A DNA stretch of 44,400 bases, taken from an uncultured Agathobacter sp. (GTDB taxonomy: Bacteria > Bacillota > Clostridia > Lachnospirales > Lachnospiraceae). This document shows, piece after piece, positions 15,329-23,356 of the stretch. Every line of letters begins with the position of its first letter. Position 1 is the first letter of the stretch. The stretch covers positions 1 through 44,400 of the forward strand of contig CAKRNE010000019.1 in the NCBI GenBank assembly GCA_934365945.1, given 5' to 3'. A program made the position numbers and the translations under genes. The notes below the pieces were generated by a model. The model saw nothing but the letters and a program-made list of their open reading frames with translations. It made no database searches and had not been told where the DNA came from.

Positions 15329-16659
15329 TGTCAAAGTTTATGAAATCATTGTGTAAAATAGCAATTCCTGTTACATTGCAAAGCATGCTGCAGGCATCAT
15401 TTTCAATTGTAGACCAGATTATGATAGGGCAGCTGGGAGAGACTAATATATCGGCAGTTGGATTATGTGGAAATTTTTCTCTCATTTTTTCAGTGGTAAT
15501 CGGTGCTGTGAGTACGGTTGCGGGGATATTAATCGCACAGTTTATCGGTGCGGAGGATGCAAAAGAGGCATGGTGCAGCTTTGATGTGAGTCTCATTTGT
15601 GGAATTATGATATCAGCATTATTTCTGTTTGCAGCAGGAGTTTTTCCGTCGGGGATTCTCGGTCTGTATACAAAGGATGTGAGTATTGTAAATACCGGTG
15701 CGGTATATTTCAGGATTGTTGCGTTTTCCTATATTCCAATGGCTGTCAGCAATATTTTATCCTCATGGCTGCGCTGTAAGGAGCATGCCACGATACCGTT
15801 TTTAGCAAGCTTTGGGGCAGTTGCTGTAAACACAGGTCTTAATTATCTACTGATATTTGGAAAATTGGGATTGCCGTGTATGGGAATAAAGGGAGCTGCG
15901 GTTGCAACACTTATTTCGCAGTTATTTAATCTTTTAGTTATTGTCATTGGATTTGCTTTATGTATCAGGAAGGATGGAGATAAACCGGTATGGTCATTGC
16001 ATTTCAGTAAAATTACTATTAAGGACTATCTGGTCATGATTATGCCGATTCTAATCAGTGAGTTTTTGTGGAGCCTCGGACAAAATGTGGAGTCTGCTGT
16101 CTATGGTCATCTGGGCACGTCAAACCTGGCGGCGTACACACTTACATGCCCGATACAGGGGCTTATCGTAGGAGCACTTAGCGGATTGTCGGCGGCTGCA
16201 GGTGTGATGGTCGGCAAGAGACTTGGCAGGAAAGAATACGATGAGGCTTACACAGAATCGAAGAAGATAATGTATGCAGGCTTAGCCGGAGCGGTAGCTG
16301 TATCGACATTGCTCATTCTTCTGGCAGGAGTATATACCGGGCTGTATCGTGTAGATGGCAGCGTAAAAGAGCTTGGAAAGATACTGCTTATTGTATTTGC
16401 CCTATATGCACCAATCAAGGTGGAAAATATGATACTTGGCGGTGGAATTATAAGAAGTGGCGGCAATACTAAAATCATTATGGTGATTGATATTGTCGGC
16501 ACATGGTGCATCGGAATCCCACTGTGTCTGCTTGCAGCGTATGTATTTAAGTGGGGCATCGTTGGTGTGTATACATTGCTTACCACGGAAGAAATATTCA
16601 GGCTGGTTGTATCGCTTGTCATTTTTAAGAGGCGCAAGTGGATGATTAGTTTATCGTAG
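15328..16659 (+). CDS. MATE-family efflux transporter
   Basis: A 443-residue integral membrane protein with about twelve hydrophobic segments in two related halves, beginning CKIAIPVTLQSMLQASFSIV and DQIMIGQLGETNISAVG, the standard MATE N-terminus. Family members export drugs or metabolites in exchange for Na+ or H+. Length is normal. It is coupled to the upstream LacI gene. No terminator is obvious downstream, only a T-rich stretch (16666-16710) followed by a nuclease scrap. Confidence 0.92.
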   Translation: MSKFMKSLCKIAIPVTLQSMLQASFSIVDQIMIGQLGETNISAVGLCGNFSLIFSVVIGAVSTVAGILIAQFIGAEDAKEAWCSFDVSLICGIMISALFLFAAGVFPSGILGLYTKDVSIVNTGAVYFRIVAFSYIPMAVSNILSSWLRCKEHATIPFLASFGAVAVNTGLNYLLIFGKLGLPCMGIKGAAVATLISQLFNLLVIVIGFALCIRKDGDKPVWSLHFSKITIKDYLVMIMPILISEFLWSLGQNVESAVYGHLGTSNLAAYTLTCPIQGLIVGALSGLSAAAGVMVGKRLGRKEYDEAYTESKKIMYAGLAGAVAVSTLLILLAGVYTGLYRVDGSVKELGKILLIVFALYAPIKVENMILGGGIIRSGGNTKIIMVIDIVGTWCIGIPLCLLAAYVFKWGIVGVYTLLTTEEIFRLVVSLVIFKRRKWMISLS

Positions 16660-16714
16660 AGATTTTTTATTACCTTAAATAACTTATCAATATTTTTATT
16701 TTGTTTTTTTGCAA

Positions 16715-16846
16715 GCTTCAGATCTTTTCTGTGTGAAGTGCTATGAAGAGGTCATATCACTATGGCTACAGTCGTGGATCATATCAAGCCTCATCGTGGG
16801 GGATCGGAAACTCTTTTGGAATCGTGGGATTAATATTCGAAACAAA
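16715..16846 (+). pseudogene. HNH endonuclease remnant with two frameshifts
   Basis: Read across three frames the stretch gives SDLFCVKCYEE | GHITMATVVDHIKPHRG | DRKLFWNRGINIRN. This is the core of phage-type HNH nucleases: CxxC knuckle, then ATVVDHIxPHRGD with the catalytic His, then LFW. One G is missing near 16750 and one G is extra at 16798-16802, both in G-runs. Start and end are lost. There are no head or terminase genes nearby, so it is an isolated scar. Confidence 0.7.
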
Positions 16847-16881
16847 AATTCGATACTGCCGTAAAAAAAATACGGATAGAC

Positions 16882-16910
16882 TTGAACTTCTTTACAGATA
16901 ATCATATAAT
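16882..16910 (+). promoter_or_regulatory. promoter of the AAA/TOPRIM pair
   Basis: TTGAAC (16882-16887), 17-base spacer, TATAAT (16905-16910); the gene starts 29 bases later. Near-consensus vegetative promoter. Confidence 0.7.
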
Positions 16911-16938
16911 AAAGAAAAAGAAATGGAAGGTGATTATC

Positions 16939-18048
16939 ATGTTAAAGAAATTTAGTGTCGAAAATTTCAAGGGATTTAAGGATAAAATCACATTAGATAT
17001 AGGAACACCCAGTAATTACAGCTTTAATTCTGAAATAATAGAGAATGGCTGCATAACGAAGGGAATTATATATGGTATCAACAGTTGTGGAAAGTCGAAT
17101 CTTGGTTTGGCTATCTTTGATATCATTACTCATCTGACTGAAAAGCAAAAACTCCTGGGAAGTTATGATTTTTATCTGAATATGAGTGGAAGGAAATCTT
17201 TTGCGGAGTTTGAGTACACATTCGTGTTCGATGGACATGAAGTTGTATATAAGTACAGTAAAATGGATGTGAATTCCTTAAAGAGTGAAAGTTTGTCCAT
17301 TGATGGAAAAGAAGTCATTTTTTTTGATTTCCTGACAAGAGATGGATTTACTTTGCTTGAGGGATCAGATACTTTGAATGCATCAATAAGAAATGAAAGC
17401 CCGATCTCGAGAGTGAAATATGTAAATAGTAATTCAATTCTTTCAGATAATGTTCAGAATCAGGTATTTAAGAAGTTTATTGATTTTGTCGAGAGGATGC
17501 TTTTATTCTATTCACTTGATAGCCGTGGATATGAAGGTTTTATGAACGGATCAGAGAGCATTGCAGAAGGAATTGTTAATAGTGGCAAAGTTAAGGATTT
17601 CCAAGAATTTTTAAAAGAAAATGATATCGATTATGAATTATATGGATGCGAGGTCGATGGAAGAAAGGCTATATATTGTCATTTCGACAATAAAGATGCT
17701 GACTTCTTCAAGATTGCTTCAACAGGAACCAGATCCCTTGCATTATTCTATTACTGGTATATCCGTATGGAAAAAGCATCATTTGTATTCATTGATGAGT
17801 TTGATGCATTTTACCATTATGAATTATCAGAGTCAGTTCAGAAGAGACTTAGAAGAATTAGCGATGTGCAGGTATTTACAACTACACACAACACAGACCT
17901 TATGAGCAATGATTTACTCAGACCAGATTGCTATTTCCTCCTTGAGAATAATAGCATAAATGCAATTTCAGAGTTGACAGAAAAGGAGCTTCGTCAGGCT
18001 CATAATCTTCAGAAAATGTATAAGGCAGGTGCGTTTAATGGCAGATAA
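16939..18048 (+). CDS. ABC-type AAA ATPase (AAA_15/OLD-like), defence-pair type
   Basis: The protein is 369 residues from ATG 16939 (GGAAGGTG six bases upstream; an ATG at 16882 lies in the promoter). SMC/OLD-like ATPase: the N-terminus LKKFSVENFKGFKDKITLDI, Walker A IIYGINSCGKSNLGLAI, an ABC signature-like ASTGTRSLALFYYW, Walker B ASFVFIDEFDAFYHYEL and the H-loop TTTHNTDLMSND. Length and layout fit the ATPase partner of OLD, AbiL- or PARIS-like pairs, in which it senses or holds a nuclease. Its stop lies 11 bases inside the next gene, which codes for a TOPRIM-like protein. Clear as ATPase; the defence role is inferred. Confidence 0.85.
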   Translation: MLKKFSVENFKGFKDKITLDIGTPSNYSFNSEIIENGCITKGIIYGINSCGKSNLGLAIFDIITHLTEKQKLLGSYDFYLNMSGRKSFAEFEYTFVFDGHEVVYKYSKMDVNSLKSESLSIDGKEVIFFDFLTRDGFTLLEGSDTLNASIRNESPISRVKYVNSNSILSDNVQNQVFKKFIDFVERMLLFYSLDSRGYEGFMNGSESIAEGIVNSGKVKDFQEFLKENDIDYELYGCEVDGRKAIYCHFDNKDADFFKIASTGTRSLALFYYWYIRMEKASFVFIDEFDAFYHYELSESVQKRLRRISDVQVFTTTHNTDLMSNDLLRPDCYFLLENNSINAISELTEKELRQAHNLQKMYKAGAFNGR

Positions 18049-18397
18049 GGACTATAAGGCATTTATAGTTGAAGGAGAAGCCAGAGAACCACAGGTTATT
18101 GATAATATTTCAAAAGTGTTCTTTAAGCATGGAAATTTAAAAATTATTACGCTTCCGGCCGGAGAAAATATCTATATGCTTTGGAAGAAACTCAAGGCGG
18201 ATGATTTCGACACAGATATTATTGAGGTCTTAAGGGAAAGCAATAAGAAAATCAGAGAACAATTGGAAGGATTATCAAGAGATGATTTTTCGGAGGTGTT
18301 TCTTTTCTTTGATTATGATGTACATCAGACAAATTTGGGAAAGGCAGATGACGGTGATGTGATAAACCAGGTGAATGATAATTATGAGCAAATATGA
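18038..18397 (+). CDS. TOPRIM-like partner protein, apparently truncated
   Basis: The protein is 119 residues from ATG 18038. Two TOPRIM-like marks: KAFIVEGEAREPQ (conserved Glu after a strand) and VFLFFDYDVHQ (the DxD motif). Proteins of this pair type usually continue for another 80-150 residues; here the frame ends shortly after DxD (QVNDNYEQI) where an unrelated small frame begins at 18384. So the C-terminal half with the last catalytic elements is probably lost by recombination. It overlaps the ATPase gene by 11 bases, indicating coupled synthesis. TOPRIM assignment is inference from two motifs. Confidence 0.6.
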   Translation: MADKDYKAFIVEGEAREPQVIDNISKVFFKHGNLKIITLPAGENIYMLWKKLKADDFDTDIIEVLRESNKKIREQLEGLSRDDFSEVFLFFDYDVHQTNLGKADDGDVINQVNDNYEQI

Positions 18398-18494
18398 TCC
18401 TTTATGGAAGTGGATCAATAAAAACAAGCCAGACGAATTTTGGGTGATGACAGGCATAGAGTATGGCAACAGCAGGTTGCTTTTCAGAACATGA
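18384..18494 (+). pseudogene. fragment like DUF7662 (SKYDPLW-type) small protein
   Basis: A 36-codon frame beginning MSKYDPLWKWINKN, the standard opening of a widespread small protein (SKYxPLWxWI..., normally continuing LTFxEIExIAGxPIDHSFL). Here the text changes after about 19 residues to FWVMTGIEYGNSRLLFRT and stops. It overlaps the end of the TOPRIM-like frame. Read as a junction product of the event that truncated both genes. Confidence 0.5.
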
Positions 18495-18530
18495 ATTTAT
18501 CTGTATGATATGGTTATGGAGGTGACGACG

Positions 18531-18746
18531 ATGGAGACAAAAAATATTATTTTGAAACTTCGTACTGAAAAAGGAATGTCACAGGACGAGCTGGCAGATA
18601 AAATTATGGTAACAAGGCAGGCAGTATCACGTTGGGAAAATGGAGATACCATTCCCAAGACGGATACACTTAAGCTATTATCGAAAGAATTTGATGTCTC
18701 GATCAATACGCTTTTGGGAGAACCCAGAAAGCTGATTTGCCAGTGA
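18531..18746 (+). CDS. XRE-family DNA-binding protein, shortened
   Basis: The protein is 71 residues from ATG 18531, preceded by TGGAGGTGA at 7 bases. The helix-turn-helix is complete: ILKLRTEKGMSQDELADKI, VTRQAVSRWENGDTIP, then LLSKEFDVSINTLLG. In the relatives I know the protein continues after KLICQ with CCGMPL, a zinc-binding domain of 100 or more residues; here the Cys codon after Gln is TGA, so only the DNA-binding part remains. Still likely functional as a small repressor. The next gene starts 16 bases on. Confidence 0.8.
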   Translation: METKNIILKLRTEKGMSQDELADKIMVTRQAVSRWENGDTIPKTDTLKLLSKEFDVSINTLLGEPRKLICQ

Positions 18747-18762
18747 ATAGGGAGGTATATGG

Positions 18763-19278
18763 ATGAAAGATGTGTTTCTTGTATATGACAAGAGCTGTTT
18801 TTATGAAATCGTGATACTTAATTATTTTATGAGCTTTTCAAACTGCGAACAGGTTTTCTGTTCATTGGACGGAAAGCCTGTTCGCACTATGGAAGGTTTT
18901 TCCGTCAATGTTGATATGCCTTTAGAAGCACTTGAAAAAGATCAAATCAGAAGTTTTATCCTTCCGGGCGGAAACATTGCTGAAATTGACACTCCAGAGG
19001 TGAAGTCGTATCTGCAAGCCTTAATGAAACGAGAGATTTTGATTGCCGGGATTTGTGCAGGAGTCGATGTGCTGGATCACGCTGGAATTTTGTGCGATGT
19101 GAAATCAACCCATTCCTCAGATGAAGATTGGGTAACAGATAAAAATGTGATAACTGCACGAGCAAATGCATATGTCGATTTCGCAGTTGAAGTTGCGAAG
19201 AAGCTGGATCTGTTCGCCAGTGAAGATGATCTTCAGGAAACAATCAACTTCTGGAAACATTATCAAAGAGTGCAGTAG
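18763..19278 (+). CDS. DJ-1/PfpI family protein
   Basis: A 171-residue protein of the DJ-1/PfpI (class I glutamine amidotransferase-like) fold: DVFLVYDKSCFYEIV at the start, SFILPGGN in the nucleophile-side Glu/Gly region, and the nucleophile elbow LIAGICAGVDVLDHAG with its Cys. The partner region STHSSDEDW and VITARANAYVDFAVEVAKKL follows. Members are deglycase-, chaperone- or hydratase-like; the activity here is not assignable. It is shorter than usual (about 190) in the loop before VITARAN. GGGAGGT precedes the ATG. It likely shares a transcript with the XRE gene. Confidence 0.8.
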   Translation: MKDVFLVYDKSCFYEIVILNYFMSFSNCEQVFCSLDGKPVRTMEGFSVNVDMPLEALEKDQIRSFILPGGNIAEIDTPEVKSYLQALMKREILIAGICAGVDVLDHAGILCDVKSTHSSDEDWVTDKNVITARANAYVDFAVEVAKKLDLFASEDDLQETINFWKHYQRVQ

Positions 19279-19291
19279 TACGGAGGTGGCA

Positions 19292-19402
19292 GTGGAATAT
19301 CTAAGGCAAATTACAGAAGATAATTTTATGGAAGCATTTAATTTGAAACTTGCAAACGGACAGGAACGCTTTGTTTCCCATGTTGGATGCAATGTTTGCT
19401 GA
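19292..19402 (+). pseudogene. GNAT acetyltransferase, N-terminal scrap
   Basis: After ACGGAGG the frame reads EYLRQITEDNFMEAFNLKL, ANGQERFVSH, then VGCNVC and stop. This is the opening of a GNAT family often found in Lachnospiraceae; it leaves the family text after FVSH, and the acetyl-CoA-binding part is missing. The following bases to about 19,540 are open in other frames but not recognisable. Confidence 0.55.
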
Positions 19403-19556
19403 AACTGCAGGCAGTGTACCTTTGTTGCTGTGTGTGGTGCTTTGTGGTTTTGTGTCAATGAATTTCATGACAGCACCTTCTATATCCCTGGAGGGTATAA
19501 GTCTATGGCTTCTCCAATCACTTCCTATAGATACCTGAAAAATTGATGATTCCCGC

Positions 19557-19585
19557 TTGACTTAATTTAACATCTCAAATATAAT
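19557..19585 (+). promoter_or_regulatory. promoter of the YitT leader/gene
   Basis: TTGACT (19557-19562), 17-base spacer, TATAAT (19580-19585). Transcription would start near 19592, giving a leader of about 130 bases that contains the two hairpins listed next. Confidence 0.75.
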
Positions 19586-19608
19586 AATTGTATACATCAG
19601 AAAACGTT

Positions 19609-19704
19609 CACTCTTCACCGGATGAGTGGTTAAAGCGTCTGGGAGCAAATCGTAGGTGCAGTAATTTACACTGTAAGATTTGTTTCCGGGCGCTTATTTA
19701 TTTT
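19609..19704 (+). ncRNA. structured 5' leader of the YitT gene, possible attenuator
   Basis: Hairpin 1: CACTC/GAGTG (19609-19628). Hairpin 2: AAGCGTCTGGGAGCAAATC (19633-19651) pairs along its whole 19 bases with GATTTGTTTCCGGGCGCTT (19677-19695); four of the pairs are G.U, which argues for selection at the RNA level. Inside it TGCAGT/ACTGTA forms a small apical stem. ATTTATTTT follows directly, then GGAGGA and the start codon. This is the shape of an intrinsic terminator or ribosome-site control element in a leader. It fits no riboswitch class that I can name. Confidence 0.6.
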
Positions 19705-19720
19705 GGAGGATAGATGCAAT

Positions 19721-20590
19721 ATGAATAAGAAAAAAGAATTATTGGTACAGATTATGTGGGAGCTTGCAGGAAGCATCTTTTATGCAATAGGTATATATAA
19801 CTTTGCGTTGCAGGCAGAGTTTCCTATGACAGGCTTTTCAGGTATTTCGATTATTTTATACCGGCTGTTTAATATTTCCATTGGTTTATCAACGGTGCTG
19901 CTTAATATTCCGGTTGCGATACTATGCTGCAAATTATTGGGCAGGAAATTCTTTGTAAGCTCAATTCGCTGCATGCTTTTGTCTTCGTTTATTGTTGACT
20001 ATGTTGCGCCGTTATTTCCGGTGTATCAGGGTGACAGACTGCTTGCAGCATTGTGCACAGGTGTCTTTTGTGGAATAGGGTATGCCATGATTTATACAAG
20101 AAATTCGTCAACAGGAGGAGCTGATTTTATCATCATGGCTGTAAAGGCATTGAGGCCTTATTTGTCGATGGGAAATATCTCTTTTCTTACTGATGTCGGA
20201 ATTATTCTGGTGGGAGGATTTTTGTTTAGAGATATTGACGGAATGATTTACGGCATGATAGTGAATATATTGTCTGCGGTTGTCATTGATAAAATGATAT
20301 ACGGTATGAATTCAGGTAAAGTAGCCTTTATCGTCACAAAGAACGGAAAGAGAATATGTGATGTGATTGATGAATGTAGTCAGCGCGGAAGCACTATTCT
20401 TAAGGCGCAGGGAGGATATAAGCAGGACGATATACAGGTGGTAATGTGTGCATGCAACAGTAAGGAAATGTATCAGGTGCGTAAATCCGTAAAAGATGCA
20501 GATCCGGACTCATTTATTGTGGTTGTTGAGTCTCATGAGGTACACGGAGAGGGCTTTAAAATGATGAATATTGGAGAAGCAGAACAGTAA
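19721..20590 (+). CDS. YitT family membrane protein
   Basis: The protein is 289 residues from ATG 19721 (GGAGGA ten bases upstream; the ATG at 19714 runs into a stop). Five to six membrane segments occupy about residues 10-180, with the family marks NFALQAEFPMTGFSGISIIL, YTRNSSTGGADFI and NILSAVVIDKMIYG. The C-terminal 85 residues are the cytoplasmic DUF2179 domain (KVAFIVTKNGKRICDVI, RGSTILKAQGGY, FIVVVESHEVHGEGF). Transport substrate is unknown for most members. Expression probably depends on the leader RNA at 19609-19704. Confidence 0.9.
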   Translation: MNKKKELLVQIMWELAGSIFYAIGIYNFALQAEFPMTGFSGISIILYRLFNISIGLSTVLLNIPVAILCCKLLGRKFFVSSIRCMLLSSFIVDYVAPLFPVYQGDRLLAALCTGVFCGIGYAMIYTRNSSTGGADFIIMAVKALRPYLSMGNISFLTDVGIILVGGFLFRDIDGMIYGMIVNILSAVVIDKMIYGMNSGKVAFIVTKNGKRICDVIDECSQRGSTILKAQGGYKQDDIQVVMCACNSKEMYQVRKSVKDADPDSFIVVVESHEVHGEGFKMMNIGEAEQ

Positions 20591-20651
20591 TAGATAGCAG
20601 GATGATAAAATACAGATATATTCAAACAGAGATATACAAATGTAAATATGT

Positions 20652-20678
20652 AAAAAAGAGCCGGAATCAATCCGGCTC
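20652..20678 (-). terminator. terminator of the tRNA-Lys transcript (possibly bidirectional)
   Basis: GAGCCGGA/TCCGGCTC stem (20658-20678) with a 5-base loop. On the minus strand it is followed by six T, the proper end for the tRNA transcript. On the plus strand the tail is only CTTTAAAG, so it could stop YitT transcription weakly. Confidence 0.75.
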
Positions 20679-20715
20679 CTTTAAAGTGTTGGTAAATTAA
20701 TTTGGATACAAAAAA

Positions 20716-20788
20716 TGCGCCTCCAGGGGCTCGAACCCTGCACACCCTGATTAAGAGTCAGGTGCTCTACCAAATGAGCTAGAGGCGC
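20716..20788 (-). tRNA. tRNA-Lys (anticodon CTT)
   Basis: The complement gives a 73-base cloverleaf: acceptor GCGCCTC/GAGGCGC, D arm with TTTGGTA, anticodon stem CCTGA/TCAGG with loop CTCTTAA (anticodon CTT, reads AAG), T arm CAGGG-TTCGAGC-CCTG and discriminator A. CCA is not encoded. Own promoter at 20829-20857 and terminator at 20652. Confidence 0.96.
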
Positions 20789-20828
20789 AAACATCTGTGT
20801 GAATATCTGTGTCACACGGACAAATGAT

Positions 20829-20857
20829 ATTATACACAGGGTTTTACAAAAATGCAA
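20829..20857 (-). promoter_or_regulatory. promoter of tRNA-Lys
   Basis: On the minus strand TTGCAT, 17-base spacer, TATAAT, placed about 40 bases before the tRNA 5' end. Confidence 0.7.
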
Positions 20858-20883
20858 GTACTTTTTTAAAAAAATTTAAAAAA

Positions 20884-21678
20884 TTATAAAAATGACTTTA
20901 AAACATTAAGAACTCCGTTTTCCCAGTAAGGCGCACAGGTGTGTTTTGCGGCTGCGATAACCTCCTGGCGGGCGTTTGATACGGCATAGCTTGTTCCTGC
21001 ATTTTGAAGCATCTCAATATCATTCAGATTGTCACCGAAGCAGCATACCTCGTCAGGAAGCAGGTCGAATCTGTCTATGAGATATGAGAGAGCAGTCCAT
21101 TTGCTGACACCCTTTGCGTTGCAGTCTACCCATTCCTTTCCGGCGGCTGCCAGGTGTGCTTTTTTATTCCATGCCGGAATGAAAACCGGTGTACACAGCT
21201 CTTCGCATTTGTCGGGATGAAAGACAGTGAATTTGATGATATCTTTTCTGTCAAGCTTTGTGATGTCATCAACCTCACGCATTTCAAAGCCGTATGAATC
21301 ACGAAGCAGGTGAAAAACAGGGCTGCCACCATCCTCTGCAAAGCAGAAATCCGGTGTGGCGGCAAAGTAATCGCATGCCGGCAGCTCATCGCGGACCATC
21401 CGGCACATGTTCTTCCATATATCCTCATCCATAGGATAGGTTTTTAGGATTTCCTTTGGAGTGCGCACGACAGTTCCTCCGTCTGTTATATACAAAAGCT
21501 TGTGCTTTATCGGAGCAAACAGCTTCAGCTCGCTTGAAAACTGTCTGCCGGAGCATACTACAAATATTATTCCTTTATCTATGAGCCTGTCGATGACAGA
21601 CATGTACTCAGGATCTATGAGCAGCGTGCCGTCCTTTACAAGTGTTCCGTCTATATCGGTTGCTATTAATTTTATCAT
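20884..21678 (-). CDS. Cof-type HAD phosphatase
   Basis: A 264-residue HAD hydrolase of the Cof/IIB type. Motif I is IATDIDGTLV (residues 4-13), motif II is VVCSGRQF, motif III is the Lys region around GVSKWTAL, and motif IV is CCFGDNLNDIEML. The cap between motifs II and III is the alpha/beta IIB cap that sets substrate choice, usually a sugar or nucleotide phosphate or a flavin/pyridoxal phosphate. GGGGAGA lies before the ATG. It is transcribed opposite to its neighbours and alone, divergent from the symporter gene. Substrate unknown. Confidence 0.9.
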   Translation of the reverse strand: MIKLIATDIDGTLVKDGTLLIDPEYMSVIDRLIDKGIIFVVCSGRQFSSELKLFAPIKHKLLYITDGGTVVRTPKEILKTYPMDEDIWKNMCRMVRDELPACDYFAATPDFCFAEDGGSPVFHLLRDSYGFEMREVDDITKLDRKDIIKFTVFHPDKCEELCTPVFIPAWNKKAHLAAAGKEWVDCNAKGVSKWTALSYLIDRFDLLPDEVCCFGDNLNDIEMLQNAGTSYAVSNARQEVIAAAKHTCAPYWENGVLNVLKSFL

Positions 21679-21815
21679 TATTTATCTCCCCGGGCGTATA
21701 TCTTTTGAATATTCAACAATATTATTATAAGAAATTATAATCTCATATGCAAGGGACTTGTTGAGTATTTATTACTGTTTGTGAAAGAAAAAACAGACCA
21801 AAAAAACAGAACATA

Positions 21816-21844
21816 TTGAAAGTTTTCTACTCATATTGTATCAT
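21816..21844 (+). promoter_or_regulatory. promoter of the symporter operon
   Basis: TTGAAA (21816-21821), 17-base spacer, TATCAT (21839-21844). A 6-bp hairpin CTTCAA-tgcg-TTGAAG (21862-21877) follows in the leader. Confidence 0.55.
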
Positions 21845-21906
21845 AGTAATACTGGCTTCATCTTCAATGCGTTGAAGCAATGAAAACTAAGGGGACGATA
21901 TTTACT

Positions 21907-23337
21907 ATGATAGTAGCACTTATTGAAAAAATTTATTCTTTTTTGTGGGGAGATCTGATACACATTCCACTGCCCGGTGGTGGGAGCGTGGGAATCTCCC
22001 TTCTCATAATTCTTTTGATTCCGACAGGAATTTATTTCACTGTAAGGACAAGGCTTTTACCAATCAGAATGTTTCCGGACATGATAAAGGCACTGACCGG
22101 TAAAAAGGAAAACAAGGACAGCCTGTCCACGTTCCAGACACTCATTGTCTCTACGGCGACGAGAGTAGGCATGGGTAATCTGGTTGGTGTTGTGGCGGCC
22201 ATATCAGTGGGAGGCGCAGGTGCGGTTTTCTGGATGTGGATAACAGCCATTATCGGTTCATCTACGGCTTTTGTGGAGGCTACCCTGGCACAGCTTCACA
22301 AGGAGCCAGATCCATTGTACTCAGGCTACCGTGGAGGTCCGGCATATTACATACACCACTACTGTGAGGACAAATCAGGCAAAAAGAAAAAACATGTAGC
22401 TATAGCTGTTTTGTTTGCCATATCCGGACTGATCTGCTGGTGCGGTATCAGCCAGGTTATAAGCAATTCTGTTACATCATCCTTTGAAAATGCATTTGGT
22501 GTACCACCTATTTATACTACAATAATTCTGGTGGCAGTGGCTGCTGTCATAGTGCTCAGAAAAAATGCTACGGTAAAGGTACTCGACATAGTTGTTCCTA
22601 TCATGGCGGTGTGCTATTTTGCCATAACCATTTTTATTATCATAAAAAATATAGGCATGATGCCATCAGTTTTTTCAAGGATATTTGAGGAAGCCTTCGG
22701 TATCAGGCAGGTGGCTGCGGGAGGCTTTGGAGCAGTGCTCATGAACGGAGTAAAGCGAGGCCTTTTCTCAAACGAGGCAGGCTCAGGCTCAGCTCCATGC
22801 GCTGCAGCGGCGGCAGAGTGTGATACTCCTGTAAAGGCAGGACTGACGCAGGCGCTCGGTGTATTCATAGATACGATAGTGATCTGCAGCTGTACGGCAA
22901 TGATCATGCTCACAGTACCGGAGAATATAGTATCAGGAAAAGAGGGCATGGATTTATTACAGTCGGCTATGAGGTATCATCTTGGAGATTTTGGAGTTAT
23001 TTTTATAGCAGTCACATTGTTTTTATTCAGCTTTTCTACCTTCCTTGGTATACTTTTTTATGCAAGGAGCAATGTCGCATACCTGTTTGGTGACAATTGG
23101 ATTTCACAGACACTGTACAAGGTGCTGGCTCTTGTTATGTTGTTTATAGGTGGTATCGCGGCATACACATTTGTCTGGGATCTGGGAGATGTGGGAATCG
23201 GTCTTATGACTATATTCAATACAGGTATTCTCTATCTGATGGGCGGACAGGCAATAAAGGAGCTGCGGGTCTTCGAGGAGCGCAAAGCACAAAGCAATAG
23301 TCGATGCTCACAGCAGGGTGAGAACGTAACGCAATAG
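21907..23337 (+). CDS. alanine/glycine:cation symporter (AGCS family)
   Basis: The protein is 476 residues from ATG 21907; an in-frame ATG at 21880 would add nine residues but lies beside a hairpin, while AAGGGG stands 12 bases before 21907 and relatives begin close to MIVALIEKIYSFLW. Typical AGCS features: WGDLIHIPLPGGG, FQTLIVSTATRVGMGNLVGV, the signature GYRGGPAYYIHHY, a SNEAGSGSAPCAAA loop and about ten membrane segments. These proteins import alanine or glycine with Na+ or H+. The next gene, another Na+-dependent amino-acid carrier, follows after 19 bases, so the pair forms an uptake operon. Confidence 0.92.
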   Translation: MIVALIEKIYSFLWGDLIHIPLPGGGSVGISLLIILLIPTGIYFTVRTRLLPIRMFPDMIKALTGKKENKDSLSTFQTLIVSTATRVGMGNLVGVVAAISVGGAGAVFWMWITAIIGSSTAFVEATLAQLHKEPDPLYSGYRGGPAYYIHHYCEDKSGKKKKHVAIAVLFAISGLICWCGISQVISNSVTSSFENAFGVPPIYTTIILVAVAAVIVLRKNATVKVLDIVVPIMAVCYFAITIFIIIKNIGMMPSVFSRIFEEAFGIRQVAAGGFGAVLMNGVKRGLFSNEAGSGSAPCAAAAAECDTPVKAGLTQALGVFIDTIVICSCTAMIMLTVPENIVSGKEGMDLLQSAMRYHLGDFGVIFIAVTLFLFSFSTFLGILFYARSNVAYLFGDNWISQTLYKVLALVMLFIGGIAAYTFVWDLGDVGIGLMTIFNTGILYLMGGQAIKELRVFEERKAQSNSRCSQQGENVTQ

Positions 23338-23356
23338 CAATAGGAGAGATATAAAT

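Noticed and set aside
16660..19560. Prophage.
   Set aside because: One HNH scrap and an XRE gene only; no integrase, terminase, portal or tail genes are visible.
19609..19704. A degraded tRNA (GAGTGGTTAAAG resembles a D arm).
   Set aside because: No acceptor or T arm pairs; the long stem structure contradicts a cloverleaf.
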